Assembly: GCF_030272615.1 (NCBI RefSeq)
Contig: NC_081411.1
Location: forward strand, 833,454,136 to 833,518,135
Direction of reading: 5' to 3'
Length of the DNA: 64,000 nucleotides
From: Cryptomeria japonica
Lineage: Eukaryota; Streptophyta; Pinopsida; Cupressales; Cupressaceae
Part shown: positions 48,404-60,588 of the stretch, in pieces
Numbering within the stretch: the first letter of the stretch is position 1
Layout of the letters: each line of letters opens with the position of its first letter
Translations under genes and position numbers: made by a program
The notes under the pieces: generated by a model
Told to the model about the DNA's origin: nothing
What the model saw: only the letters and a program-made list of their open reading frames with translations
Databases searched by the model: none

Positions 48404-49726
48404 CTACCACTGTGGAGTTTGACTGGAAAAATGCTTCCCTTGGCCTTGAGGACCATACCAATTTGGATAACTACCAAAATTTTGAGCATATGGAGATTGC
48501 CATTGATTATTTGGTGCATAGGAATTTCCACTATAACCAAAAAAAGAAAGTGGATCAGGAGGCATACCTTGTCTTGGAAAATTTGGCCTTCTTTGAGCAA
48601 CATAGAAAACTTGTTCATCATCACCTTGTATTGTCTTGAAGTCAGGAACTTCAAGATTTGCAACCATTTTACATCTACAATCTCTTTTCCTTTGTCTACA
48701 ATGAGGACAAAATTATGTAAGAACTGCATCAGCTTCCTCATGCTTCTTCTTAACTGAGAGTGTTTCCAATTGAGTAGCCATATTATTTATGATATCCTCC
48801 TTAAAGTCCTTCAACAAATGGCTAAGTTTCATTCTAGAAACTCCATTACCAGATGTTGATGAAGAAACTCCTGGCTTGAAATGCCTATTTTTTTTGGAAG
48901 CAGATCTAGAATAGTTTTGACAAATTTGTCCAATGTCATTCCATGTGGATTGTGTTATGTCACCTCCTCCCATAAGATCCAAAGCATCAGTGCATTCATC
49001 ACTGATTCATCTCAATAATATCAGCTTGAGAGAATCTTCATTTAGAGTGTTATGCTTGGACTTTTTGACACTGAATAGAAACCTCTCCAAATAATCTTCA
49101 AGACTTTCATCTTCTTTTTGTGTCATTATAAAAATAGTATCCCCATGGCGATCAGTGCCCCTACAATAATCCTTGTGTTTTGTGAGAAGAAATCATTTCA
49201 TCTCATCCCATGTAGTGATTGTACTACTCCCTAGACTCATAAACCATCTTAAAGATGATTCTTTCAAAGTGGCAGGGAATATTTTAATTCTATGAGCATC
49301 TGTAGTATAATAAAAAATCCTACAGAGGACATCAAACTCAAACAAGAATGTATCTGCGTCCTCTCTCACTAATCCATAGAATTTAGGGGGGGATGAAGTT
49401 GGAATGTTGTTGAGATTAGCATTATCATGCTGATCTGAGATAGGAAACTCAAATGTTGGTGCCAAAGGTGGGGGTGGATTATTCCCACCAGGAGGTGGAT
49501 TTCCTTGCATTGGGATTTTAGGAGAATTCACTAAATTAAGTTCTTCTTCTGGAGGTCCAAAGAGAAAATGGAGGTTGTTCTCAAGAAATTCAGATTCAGG
49601 ATGGTTCAAATTTTTTGGAATTTGATAAAGTTTAGAAAAAGGATTTACGTCTGGGGGGTCAATTTCTACATGATTAGGATGACTGGGGAGGAATCTACCT
49701 TGAGCATCTCTTCTTCTCCTACGCAT
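48404..49726 (-). pseudogene. gag: gypsy gag, broken
   Basis: ATG at 49726-49724, 122 bases after the LTR end. Start MRRRRRDAQGRF, a Pro-rich linker (PPPGGNNPPPPLAPTFEFP), then a capsid-type Retrotrans_gag segment (FKIFPATLKESSLRWFMSL-like, with LRWF). The same frame resumes at 48982 (helical, MATQLETLSVKK) and 48667 after several stops between 49193 and 48982 and near 48713. No zinc knuckle was identified. Confidence 0.75.
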
Positions 49727-49826
49727 GCAGTTTCATAGAAATTACTTAACAATCAGGTCTATCAAAGATAACTAAACTGAAAACTAAAGAGATAATAACC
49801 ATATCAAGTTCTTAGTGTGACAACAT

Positions 49827-49843
49827 CCCTGGCAACGACGCCA
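49827..49843 (-). promoter_or_regulatory. primer binding site, Asp-tRNA type
   Basis: On the minus strand TGGCGTCGTTGCCAGGG, four bases after the LTR end (ACA TTTT). It matches the Asp-tRNA primer site of Athila/Tat elements (TGGCGCCGTTGCCGGGG), with two C-to-T type differences. Confidence 0.8.
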
Positions 49844-49847
49844 AAAA

Positions 49848-50617
49848 TGTTTAGCCCAACAATAAGAATGATAACTATAGTTAAATTCTCAACCCGAAGC
49901 TTGGACATTCACTCTGTGAAGTTACTATCTCCATAGCTAGTGTTCATTTGATTGTCAACCCAAGGACGTAATACTTGAAATGGGTCTGCACTATATATGC
50001 ACTAAGTTCCTGTGATAGCTACGGGCTGCATTACTGCAACAACTAACATCTATGCAAGAAGAGTAAGAATCAAAACAACTAAATGGATACAGGAAAAACT
50101 CTGCATTAACATAAATTTCACTCAAGAAATACTAACTAAGTCCAAAGTTGTCAAACAGGAACTACTCTGTTTGTTTTGGCTGTAGGAACAGTCAATGCAA
50201 GGACGTCTACTACATCGAAAGAAGAAAACTAATTTTAACAAAGGCACGGGAACACTCACCAAGTGGGCCCCCTTGGATGAGTTCTTCCAAGCTTCCAAAA
50301 TAACTCTAAGTGCTCAGAATAACATATCTTTATTCATTGTTTCTCAAAGTCGATACATTATTCAGAATCAAAAGAAACTCAAAACACTCTGCAACTTTAT
50401 TTCTAAACCTTCTGCTCTTTTTCTTCTCTTTTCTTTCTAACTTCTGAAAAGAGACAAAGACACTTATTTAAAGGAAAACAATATAACTTCCTACAATTAA
50501 TATCACGTCAATGAGAAGAGGCGAATAACATTCATGAAGGAGAACAGTCGAAGTTAAGCCACTAAAAACATGGATCTAAACCAAACCACAACCAAAACAT
50601 AGCGTGGCGGTATTACA
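49848..50617 (-). repeat. 5' LTR of the truncated gypsy element
   Basis: 770 bp. In element orientation it starts TGTAATACCGCC and ends GGCTAAACA next to the primer site. No partner LTR is left in the window, so the target duplication cannot be checked. Confidence 0.7.
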
Positions 50618-51081
50618 AGATTGATACCCACTAGAGTCAGACATAAATGAGTCTTGTGCACCTACTTCTCCTCTGTCATTCCTTACGCTCATTATCCTCT
50701 TCACTGATTTGAACTCTTAATCGCCTCCTTGAATATCTCAAACTGCAATTGGCGTGACAAGAGAACCTTCTCCACAGCATCTCATTTATTCCTGCAATTC
50801 AAAAGAGAGAACATACAAGCATACACATATCTATTTTAATTAATCATAACATCTATTAATTTCACACATCATATTGCCTATGACAATCCGTATGGCAATA
50901 GGACTGCATCATATGGCTGCAGGAATAACTTGCAAAGACAAAACATGATTTAATGGGCTCAGTTAACTTCTTAAATGTGTATAGTCGATCTTTAATACAT
51001 CATTACCATCCAATCATATAAATCAAAACATGACAAAAACTTATGAGTTCTAGGAATAAAAGGAGCTAATATCTCATCTCA

Positions 51082-51750
51082 TCACATAGGTTGAGAGTCA
51101 GACTCCTTAACAGGGGGTTTTATTTTTGGGATAGCCAAGGGACAATCCCTGATCTTGTGTTCCGTCGACTGGCACCGATAACAAGTGTTGGGAAGGTTCA
51201 AATAAAGCACCTTCTAGGTGAAGGTATTGCCTCCCACTTGGATATCAATAGTTTCTTTCAGGTCGTGTGAAAGGTTGACCTCAATGTAGACCCTCTTTTG
51301 AGGGCGAGCATTAAAAACTCAGTCTGGCTCAAGGCAAACAACTTTGCCAAAAGACTGAGCAATAGTTTGCATGAAAGGCCAGCAAGGCAAAGGAAGACCA
51401 GGGAACTCAACCCAGATTGGGACTTGCAACTATTTGTCATTTGAGATAGAAAAGTCGTGAGACCAGTGCTGAAAAACTAGGAGGGAAGACCAAACGGTCC
51501 ATGGCCCATGAGAGAGGATAGCCTCAACATGGGAAGGGTTCGAAAAGTGAAATAAAAAGAAACCCTTCATGATACTTTGGAGGCCATCAAGTCGGACTCC
51601 ATGAGGAGACCAGGCATTGGTGACCCAATCACGAAGCATGCTTTCAAGAGGCATCCTACCCACAAAATAGCCTATCAAAGTGCATTTTTCAAGCCACTCA
51701 TAGGCATTATCAAAATCTTGAACAAGGAGCACAACATCAGATGAGGACAT
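51082..51750 (-). pseudogene. LINE ORF1-like fragment (DUF4283 plus zinc knuckle)
   Basis: One frame from ATG 51750 to TGA 51082-51084 (223 codons), broken by TAG at 51430-51432 and TGA at 51319-51321. The first half has the DUF4283 pattern (TLIGYFVGR, MKGFFLFHFSNPSHVEAIL, GPWTVWSSLLVFQHWSHDF, then PIWVEFPGLPL). The end has CYRCQSTEHKIRDC (about 51142-51183), a CCHC knuckle. This pairing is typical of plant LINE ORF1. It is separate from the LINE 3' end at 46103, with a gypsy element between. Confidence 0.8.
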
Positions 51751-52961
51751 ACCTCATGAAACACTTTCGGAATAGTGAGCACGTATTCCATAATATCTCC
51801 CCCCTACTAACAAAAGTTTAATGGAAATTATGTGATAAATGGTCTCCAAAGCAAGGATTAAACTTGACATCTTCCAAGAGTGTAACGATATCTGCAGCAC
51901 AACTTGACATGGATCTGGAAAGCTATCATGCCCAAGCCATGCAAAAACTATAGCAGCAAATTTGTTTTCAACATGTTGGCAATTTTTTCTCAGTTTTGGT
52001 ATTCTCTTTTAAGTGTCAATGGTGTTTGATCAGAAACAAAAATGTATCATCCCACTCCCTAGTTCATAGCTGACACAAATGAAATAATACAAGGTTTTTA
52101 AAATAGGTTAAGATTTAATAAATGATTTATTAACACACTGTATTTTTGCATTATCAATGTTTGGGACTATGAGATAATTAAAGAATTTATTCTTATGGAT
52201 ATTTGTTCATAAATATTTTCACTAATAAGATTATCACTAAAATTTTGTACATTTTCAAAAAATAATTAGCTTTCTTCCAACAAAATAATAATTTTTAATT
52301 GTGAAGTCTTTATTATTTTTCTTAAACTTTTTTATTTATGATCATTAGTTCATTAACAATATATTCAATACCATGAAAGATGTTTTATTTTATATTAATG
52401 TTGAACAAATGATGTCATTTATTTTTCAATCCCATCTTTACTTCTTTTCTCATTTTAAAAATTTTATCTTAATTTCATCAAGTGGTTCAAATATGTGAGT
52501 AGAAAACTATTTTTTTCTCAATTTCATTCACAAATTTAAAAACAAAAACTATTGGTTTTAAATTTTAAAATTCAAATCCTAAGTACCATTTATTTTTTAC
52601 CATTATGAGTTGACTAAAGTGCCAATTGTCTAGGTTTTTAGTGTTGTCTTAAAAACTTACTCTAATGGACACAAATCATGCAGTGTAACTAGGAATCACA
52701 TTTATAAATTTTATTATGTGGTAAAAAGAGATAACATCAATGTTGCATCATCAATCATGAAGCATATATTGAAATCTTTCCCACTAATCTTGATCTTGTT
52801 TCACTTCTATTGTAATGGTTCATTGAAGGGTCTAACTAAGGATAATATAACTCTTGCAATTCAATATAATATTCAAAGGTATTTGTAAATATCACCTATT
52901 CTTGCACAAATTTAGATACAAAAAATTAAGGTAAACAAGTTTTTTTTTCTAGATCACATTT
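51751..52961. other. AT-rich intergenic, nothing recognised
   Basis: No credible ORF. Unique-looking AT-rich DNA into which element F inserted at 52967. Confidence 0.4.
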
Positions 52962-53318
52962 GTGACTGTACCGTCCTAAAATTGCGACACTTGCAATTTC
53001 GACTGCATTTGGGTCTTCACGATGGCAGCGCAACGTCGAACCTGAATGGAGACCCCGAAACCTATTTACAACACCAAAAACTGCATCTTTTTGCACCTTG
53101 GCCTGATCCTTCCTTGCACCCTGCTATCCCGGGAGGTGGGACCATGGCGCCTAGCGCCCTAGTCCCTCAGGACCATGGTGCCCAGCGCCCTGGTCCCTGG
53201 CCCTATTTTGGGCCCGGTCTCTTTGGGCATCGGGTCTTTAAGTTTGCAATTCGGGAAATAATGTTTCCTAGTTGGCCTAAGGTCGGAAAAATCAGTCTAT
53301 CAGCCCTAATTGACAAGT

Positions 53319-53326
53319 ATATAAAC
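53319..53326 (+). promoter_or_regulatory. LTR TATA box of element F
   Basis: AAGTATATAAACTAC lies about 350 bases into the LTR, followed by a purine-rich leader. The same sequence is kept in the 3' LTR at about 59817. Confidence 0.55.
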
Positions 53327-53412
53327 TACTTTTCCTCTCCTAGAAAGGGAAGGGGGAAAAAGAGGCAAAGGAACAAGAGGAAAGTATATGCAAGCAAGAG
53401 GCGGAAGCCATA

Positions 53413-53475
53413 TTCAAACATTCAAATATTCAAACATTCAAACATTCAAGCATTCAAGCATTCCTTCAAGCAATT
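53413..53475 (+). repeat. CATTCAAA-type short tandem repeat in the LTR
   Basis: About seven copies of a CATTCAAA or CATTCAAG unit, also present at 59913-59975 in the partner LTR. It lies downstream of the TATA box, so it would be in the transcript leader. Confidence 0.85.
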
Positions 53476-54439
53476 AAGCATTCTAAGTCTCCATTCAAGG
53501 CTAAGTGTTGCATTCAAAGCAAGGATTCAACCATTGAAGAGGAGATCACTTACAACACACAACATACAACATACATTACACCTTCGTATGTAAGAATACA
53601 AACATTCTTACAACAAGGTTGCAGGTACGCGGCTGTAATTGAAGATCTGGAATCCTTGTGCAGAGACGAACAGGTCCCCCTTCGTTTCGCGGATTTTTCG
53701 GAAGACCGTGTGCACGCCGGGCGCCATCGTCCCATCAACTTTCGCTCAAATTTACAGAATAGCATCATCTCGACATTTTACTACTAATTCCAGGTCCATA
53801 GCTTCATCCCGTATCCCTATCTCTGTTTATAAGCGAATCTTTCTTACTTTACATGTACTCCTAGTTCAATCTTTCTATCTACATTCTTTACAAAAGAGGG
53901 TATCCTTGATGTCTCAACCCTTGAAACTCATTTAGAATCTATTCTTGCATTGTGTGGGATTGGATCTTGTGGGTTTCAGCCCCTCTTTTGAATGTAAAGT
54001 CCCTCCTAAGTGAAAACCGTCAATCCTAGTGACCTCCTCTCTCCTTGGAGTGGGGGAGAACACCTAGGGTTCGATTTTTCCGCTTTACATTTTGGTTAAA
54101 CCAACATGAACATCCTAATTCTGATTATTCATGGTTAGATCTAAAAAATTTGCTTCCTTTCCATGTTTGATCTTTTGCAAATTTTAGAGGTTAATTGCAT
54201 AAAAACCTTAAAATTTTCTTTTTAGTAATTAAGCTTGTGAAATGTTTAATTGTTAATGCTTGTTTCAGATCTACCCTTCTATTGCAAATGGTCAATTCAT
54301 ATTTGTGCTTTAATTCTGAAAATTAAGTGGTTAAGTGTCAAAACCCTAATTTTTAAAACCTTCTTGATTCAACCTTTGACTGATAATTTCACTAATCAAA
54401 ACACCTCCAAATCGGTTGTAACTTTGGATTCTGCAATAA

Positions 54440-55240
54440 AATCACAATATCTCTCATCCCTGAAAATTTGGAAAAAAGTTACAAGGACCGTGTGCACCCC
54501 GAGCGCCATCGTCCCCGACATTTTTTCCGAAATTTAGGAGAGCTAGATCTTACTGTATTTTTCTACTAAAATCCAGAATTTTGGCTGATTTTATCAATTT
54601 TAACACTTTCAAAATTAAAGTCAAAGTTGGTCTAGCGATTGCTTGGATTGAGGCTTCTAATCATTCAAAAATTGTTGAAATTAAAATTCATATCAAAATT
54701 GTGTTTCTTACAGTCCTAAATCTGAAAAGTGTGTTGGCATTCATTCGAAATTTCAGTGCTTTATTCAAATTTTTGTAGTTTGTGACTTTTGAAATTAAGT
54801 GTTTAATTGCAACAACCTTGATTTCCACTTTCAAAATTGAATTTTGCGTGAAATTGAGTCAATTTTTAAAATTTCAAAACTTGCATTGCTTTTAGTATTC
54901 CCTCTAAAATCATAAAATTCAAAATTTCAGTTTCTCCCTCTTTTTCAAAATTCAAATTTTACATTTTTCAACAATCTTGGTAGGGTTCAATTTTGAGATT
55001 GCAACTTTAAATTGGCCTATCTATAGATCGTAAAATCACTCAATTTTTTCAGATTAGCTTTAAAATCATCATAACTTTCATCCCTGAAAATTTCGAAAAA
55101 AGTTGCGAGGACCGTGTGCACTCCGTTCGCCACGGTCCCGGACATTTTTTCCAAAATTTTGGGAGATTGTCCTGATTGCATTTAACAGCTTAAATCTAGG
55201 AGATTGGCTGATTTTATTGAAATTTACTACCTCTAAAATT
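54440..55240 (+). repeat. duplicated hairpin module in the leader of element F
   Basis: Two copies of a stretch of about 170 bases (54440-54615, 55050-55240). Shared: CATCCCTGAAAATTT, GGACCGTGTGCAC, CGACATTTTTTCC and GGCTGATTTTAT. In the second, GGACCGTG (55109-55116) pairs exactly with CACGGTCC (55131-55138). In the first, GGACCGTG (54485-54492) faces CATCGTCC. A shorter copy lies in each LTR (60202-60231). Confidence 0.85.
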
Positions 55241-55266
55241 CAAAATCTTCTCTCTCTCTTTAGTGC

Positions 55267-58200
55267 ATGAGTTTTACAACAATAAGTCCTACTTACACTA
55301 TTCCCGTTAGACGAAGCCTTAGAATTAAGTCTTTCCAAGGTGTAATTACCGAGGAAATGGAACCTAATTTGAATGGCCTTTTTAACGAGGACACGGGTAA
55401 TTCCTCTAATCCTCTTAATGATGAAGAAGCTCTCCATGAGGTTTCTGTAGAACAACTTTCGAAATTGGATAACCAATTTGATGATTTTCGACAATGGATG
55501 TCTCAAGAATACCCTGATAGTCAAGCTCTTTCATTAATTGAGGGTCTAAAACATATGGTTCAAAGTGATAAGAATGGAATTGATATTTTGCGTGGTATTG
55601 CACACATTGTGGATTTGAATGTGATGCCTATGAAGAGTTGTGCCGAAACTTTAGGTTATACACAACCTCCTACTCAAGTCAATCATTCTACCCCTTTGAC
55701 AACTTCTATTGCTAGTATACCTACTTTTAAATCAAACATAATGACTACTTCAATACAAGACATTCCGCCTATGATCACCAGTCATGGGGGAAATCCCTCT
55801 TCTTCAATCAACCCTCTTCCTTCATTCAATCCGACTTCTTCATTCATTCCTTCAATGAGTGTCCCTATTACATTTCCACAATTGAACATGACATGAGGGG
55901 GCAATTCATTTAACCATTCCATTCCTCCTTGTAGTGTTCCTCCTTTCCAATCATCTCCTATGACTAACTATCATAGTGTCCCACCACCTTACTCTCAATC
56001 AATACCTTCTTTCAATAACATAATACCTCCATCACAATCTAACACGTCTAATATGAACTCTTCGACTGAAGCGACCATTAACAATCTTGCACAAATTGTC
56101 TCTTCTTTGCAGCAACAAATTGCCTCTATGAATCAATCTAAGTTTAGTGTGCCCACATTTGATGTTGTGAGCCCACTTTCTCTTGACATTGTTCGAGCTA
56201 TCCCCCCTAAACATTTTGAAATTCCGCATTTGGAGCTTTATAATGGTAAGGGTGACCCTCTAACACATGTTAAGACCTTTCAAACAATATGTACCGATTT
56301 TGCTTATGACCAAAGGTTGCTTGCAAAACTGTTTACTAGAACATTAAGAGATAAAGCCCTACAATGGTATTGCTTGTTACCTTCCTATTCTATTACTTCT
56401 TTTGAACAACTTGCAAATGCTTTTATTCAACAATTTCAAAACAATATAAGTCCTAAAGTTACTTTGATTGATTTAATGCATTGTAAACAAGGTGTTAAAG
56501 AAAAAGTGATTGATTTCATTGGTAGATATAAACATTTGTATGCTCAAATTTCTTTTCCAGTACCTGACAATGATATTCAAAGAATCTTTATTTCTAATTT
56601 ACAAAAAGATATTAGAGAAAAACTTCTGGTTTTCTGAGTTTACTTCTTTCCAATAGTTGTGTGCAACTCTTCACAATTATCAACTGACTGTGAGTCAAAT
56701 GGAACAAGCAAATCCTATGGCTCCGAGTGATAAGGGTGATAGTAGTCAACAACCATTTGGGAAGTTTAAACCGAACACAGAGTCCATTAAATTCAATGAA
56801 AACATCATCAACAACAATGTGAATGCAGCATCAGGTGTGCCTCCTATTTCTAAGTTTTTCAAGAAAGAAAGAAAGTTTACTCCTTTGAATGAATCATTGC
56901 ATAGTATTATGAATAAGTTATTGGAACAAAATGTGCTTACTCTCCCTCCTATAAGGCAAATAGATCCTACAAAGATTAATTCACCCTATTTTGATAACAA
57001 ATCTTTTTGTCAATTTCATCGTCAACCTGGGCATGATACTGAAAAATGTTTTTCTTTAAAAGGTAAAATTCAAGATTTGATTGATAATAACACTATCTCT
57101 GTTTCTGGTGTGAATGATAAAGGCAACACATCTGTAGCTCCTCCTAACCAAAATTTTAAGATTTTTATGGATCCATTGCCTTCTCATACCTCTAATGCGA
57201 TTGATACTAATGATTCCTCTGTCTCACCTGATGATCTTGTGTCTATGACTCCGAATGTGATTAACTTTGTAGAGCAGCAGAAGATCCCTAAAGAACTTTC
57301 CATCACATTTGATTCCAGTGAAACTATCAGGGCACCTGATGGTCCTTTATATATAGTTGCAAAAGTCAAGAATACACCTTGCCGTGGAGTGCTTATTGAT
57401 CCTTCTTGTATGGTTAATATCATTACTGAAGAATTTCTTTTTACTTTGCAATTGAATCAAGTGATCTATGACGAAACAAATGTGGTTGTGAAATTATTTG
57501 ATGCATTTTCTTCTCCTGCAATTGGTTCTATTACATTACCTATTGAGGTCCATAACAAATCCCTTGATGTGGACTTTGCTATTATTCCATCATCCGAACA
57601 ATTTCGTGTGAAGCTAGGCTATCCTTGGCTATCTTCCATGAAAGTTGTTGCTTCTCCTATTCACAAGTGTTTGAAATTTCCCCATAATGGTGAAGTTGTT
57701 ACTGTCAATCATAGCCTCTTTAAACTAGCTGAAAGAACTTCTAGCGTTCCTATTTATTACTTTTGGCCTAAACAATTCCAATCTCTTCCACCGCGAAGTG
57801 ATCATCTTTTCAAATCTTATCAAAAGTGGAAAAAAGATATGATCCTATCTCTAAGTGAGCCTAGAACACCCAAACTTGACATTCCTATCGTTCTTGAGAA
57901 GGAAGTTCTTCCTTTGAAAGATAAAACTAATGTCTTTCCTCAAGAAGATTCCCAACCCATCCCTATGAATGTGACTATGCCTATATCTAATACACTTCCT
58001 AAAAGTAGACCTATACCTCCTCGTCATGATGGGCTTGGTCTCCTTCCTAAACCAAATATTCCTCCCTTATATGGAGCAGTTCCTCCTCCTTCCTCTTATA
58101 GAGAGAAGAGACCTTCCTCTTCTCCTATTACCCAACCTAAGAGACCACAACCTAAACACCCAAGTGATAAGGATGAGAACATTCCTCCTCCTCAATCTTC

Positions 58201-58717
58201 TCAACTTCCTACTAAGACTAGACGAAATCGTTCTGCACGTGAACGCCGACGAAAGCATCGTCTTAGAGCTCAGGCAGCTGCTTCTCAAACTTTGCAATCC
58301 CCAAAAACACCTTCAGCTAGTATTATTCCATTTTCTCCTCAGCCGAAGATTGAGCCGAAATATCCTAAATATAAGATGCATGATGGTCTTGATCCTGTAA
58401 GAGTTAAAGATCCTATTTTTATAAATCTTGATGATGATATAGATGAAAATGTTATTCATGATGAAAATGTTACTCCTCTTCATTCTGATAGTGAATATGA
58501 ATATGTTGATGTTGATAACCATTTATCTAACGAATTTTCTAAAGCACTTATCCTAGCTCCTAGACAAGAACAACGTGGCTCGGAACATGAACATAGCCCT
58601 TGTTTGGATCTTGTGATAGCTCCATCTGCTGTGTTGGATGTTCCTCCTCTAGCGTGTTTCCTACCTTCCCGAAATATTGATCAGCAAGATCGGGGGGTAG
58701 ATGACGTGCTAGACTAG
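55267..58717 (+). pseudogene. gag: gag-protease polyprotein of element F, lightly damaged
   Basis: The ATG at 55267 opens a frame of about 1150 codons, with TGA at 55894-55896, a one-base frameshift near 56630 and TAG at 56654-56656. Capsid-type Retrotrans_gag at about 56210-56630 (FEIPHLELYNGKGDPLTHV, LRDKALQWY, FIQQFQ). Then KFTPLNESLHSIMNKLLE and the finger CQFHRQPGHDTEKC (C-x2-H...GH-x4-C) at about 57008-57050. The protease-like domain at about 57290-57720 keeps the catalytic Asp in VLIDPSCMVNII, with Pro-Ser where Gly is usual, and VKLGYPWLSSM. The last 270 codons are Pro-rich with a basic stretch (TRRNRSARERRRKHRLRAQ). Lesions are few, so the gene was intact at insertion. Confidence 0.85.
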
Positions 58718-59465
58718 TTCATTAGCATAGCAGACTCTCTCCTCCTCTCTTGATCTCTTTTGTTACTTCTTCTATGTGTTACTCTCATTCTTCTATTTGT
58801 TGTCCTTAGTTATGTCTACTTGAGGACGATGAAAGCATTGAGATCTCTTTTGGTCTCTCTCATGTTGACTCAAAAGACACATGTGTTCCCTTCTTCTAGG
58901 TGACCTTCCTTGATTGAGGAATGAAGAACAATTATGCATACATACATATGATATACATGAATTATCATACAGCATACTGACCCCGAGGAAAGCAAAGTCA
59001 CCTTGTGCTTTGTGTTTTGTGTCTATTATCCTTGGGCTTATCTCACACTTGGGGGCTAAATCCTTGTGATAATGTGCTCCTTTCTCATTTCTTATATGTA
59101 TCACTACCTTAAAGCAATCACCCCCGATGAGGCATGTGTGATCGCTTTAACGTAGGGGGGGCATACATCCTGTTCATATCTTTTCAAGATACTTGAAAAT
59201 TTCTTGACAAATTTAGCTTTTCCTTGAAAAATTTTGATATCTTTCTTGCATGACTCATAGTGAGGGAACCTTACTACTGACAGTCATGGTTCTCCCTCAT
59301 GATCTTCCCTTTTACTTTGTCAATCGAAGTCGTAAGATCCTTAGTCCACTGGGGGCTTGGTGTATCTTGCCTCCTTGACGTGGTGAAAGTCTCTCAATGT
59401 TGTTTCCTTGTACTTTACCGGAAGTATGGGCGTACACTTATACTCTCGCTAAAGTGGGGGCTAAA
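58718..59465 (+). other. 3' non-coding region and polypurine tract of element F
   Basis: No RT or integrase. G-tracts recur: TTGGGGGCTAAA at about 59048, AGGGGGGGCATA at about 59152, CTGGGGGCTTGG at about 59348, and the polypurine tract GTGGGGGCTAAA (59454-59465) touching the LTR. A hairpin, AAAGCAATCAC (59111-59121) with GTGATCGCTTT (about 59138-59148), stands just before the second tract. Confidence 0.7.
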
Positions 59466-60588
59466 TGTAGCATCCTAAAATTGCAACACTTACAATTTCG
59501 ACTACATTTGGGTCTTCACGATGGCGGCGCAACGTCGAACCTGAATGGAGACCCTGAAACCTATTTACAACACCAAAAACTGCATCTTCTTGCACCTTGG
59601 CCTGATCCTTCCTTGCACCCTGCTGTCCTGGGAGGTGGGACCATGGCGCCCAGCGCCCTAGTCCCTCAGGACCATGGTGCCCAGTGCCCTGTTCCCTGGC
59701 CCTATTTTGGGCCCGGTCTCTTTGGGCATCAGGTCTTTAAGTTTGCAATTCGGGAAATAATGTTTCCTGGTCGGCCTAAGGTCGGAAAAATCAGTCTATC
59801 AGCCCTAATTGACAAGTATATAAACTACTTTTCCTCCCCTAGAAAGGGAAGGGGGAAAAAGAGGCAAAGGAACAAGAGGAATGTATATGCAAGCAAGAGG
59901 CGGAAGCCATATTCAAACATTCAAATATTCAAACATTCAAACATTCAAGCATTCAAGCATTCCTTCAAGCAATTGAGCATTCTAAGTCTCCATTCAAGGC
60001 TAAGTGTTGCATTCAAGGCAAGGATTCAACCATTGAAGAGGAGATCACTTACAACATACAACATACAACATACATTACACCTTCGTATGTAAGAATAAAA
60101 ACATTCTTACAACAAGGTTGCAGGTACACGGCTGTAAGTGAAGATCTGGAATCCTTGTGCAGAGACGAACAGGTCCCCCTTCGTTTCGCGGATTTTTCGG
60201 AGGACCGTGTGCACGCCGGGCGCCATCGTCCTGTTAACTTTTGCTCAAATTTGCAGAATAGCATCATCTCGACATTTTACTACTAATTCCAGGTCCGTAG
60301 CTTCATCCCGTATCCCTATCTCTGTTTATAAGTGAATCTTTCTTACTTTACATGTACTCCTAGTTCAATCTTTCTATCTACATTCTTTACAAAAGAGGGT
60401 ATCCTTGATGTCTCAACCCTTGAAACTCATTTAGAATCCATTCTTGCATTGTGTGGGATTGGATCTTGTGGGTTTCAACCCCTCTTTTGAATGTAAAGTC
60501 CCTCCTAAGTGAAAACCGTCAATCCTAGTGACCTCCTCTCTCCTTGGAGTGGGGGAGAACACCTAGGGTTCGATTTTTCCACTTTACA
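59466..60588 (+). repeat. 3' LTR of element F
   Basis: 1123 bp, TGTAGCATCC to CACTTTACA, about 97% identical to the 5' LTR. The hairpin module at 60202-60231 is unmutated here in its 5' arm. Confidence 0.95.

Larger units (their letters stand above)
47191..50617 (-). mobile_element. truncated Ty3/gypsy element (gag-protease, LTR), Athila-like
   Basis: Minus strand: an LTR (50617-49848), a primer site matching Asp-tRNA, gag, and protease, then cut off by the LINE at about 47190. No RT or integrase remains. The Asp-tRNA primer site and the gag-protease style point to the Athila/Tat branch (inference). Confidence 0.75.
52967..54089 (+). repeat. 5' LTR of element F
   Basis: 1123 bp, TGTACCGTCC to CGCTTTACA. 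It includes TATATAAA at about 53319, a CATTCAAA-type repeat at 53413-53475 and one copy of the GGACCGTG hairpin module (about 53703-53731, with one mutation). Confidence 0.95.

Noticed and set aside
52982-53593. 203-codon ORF in the 5' LTR of element F (231 codons at 59397 in the 3' LTR)
   Set aside because: It crosses the TATA box and the CATTCAAA repeat. It is a chance open frame in an LTR with no domain.
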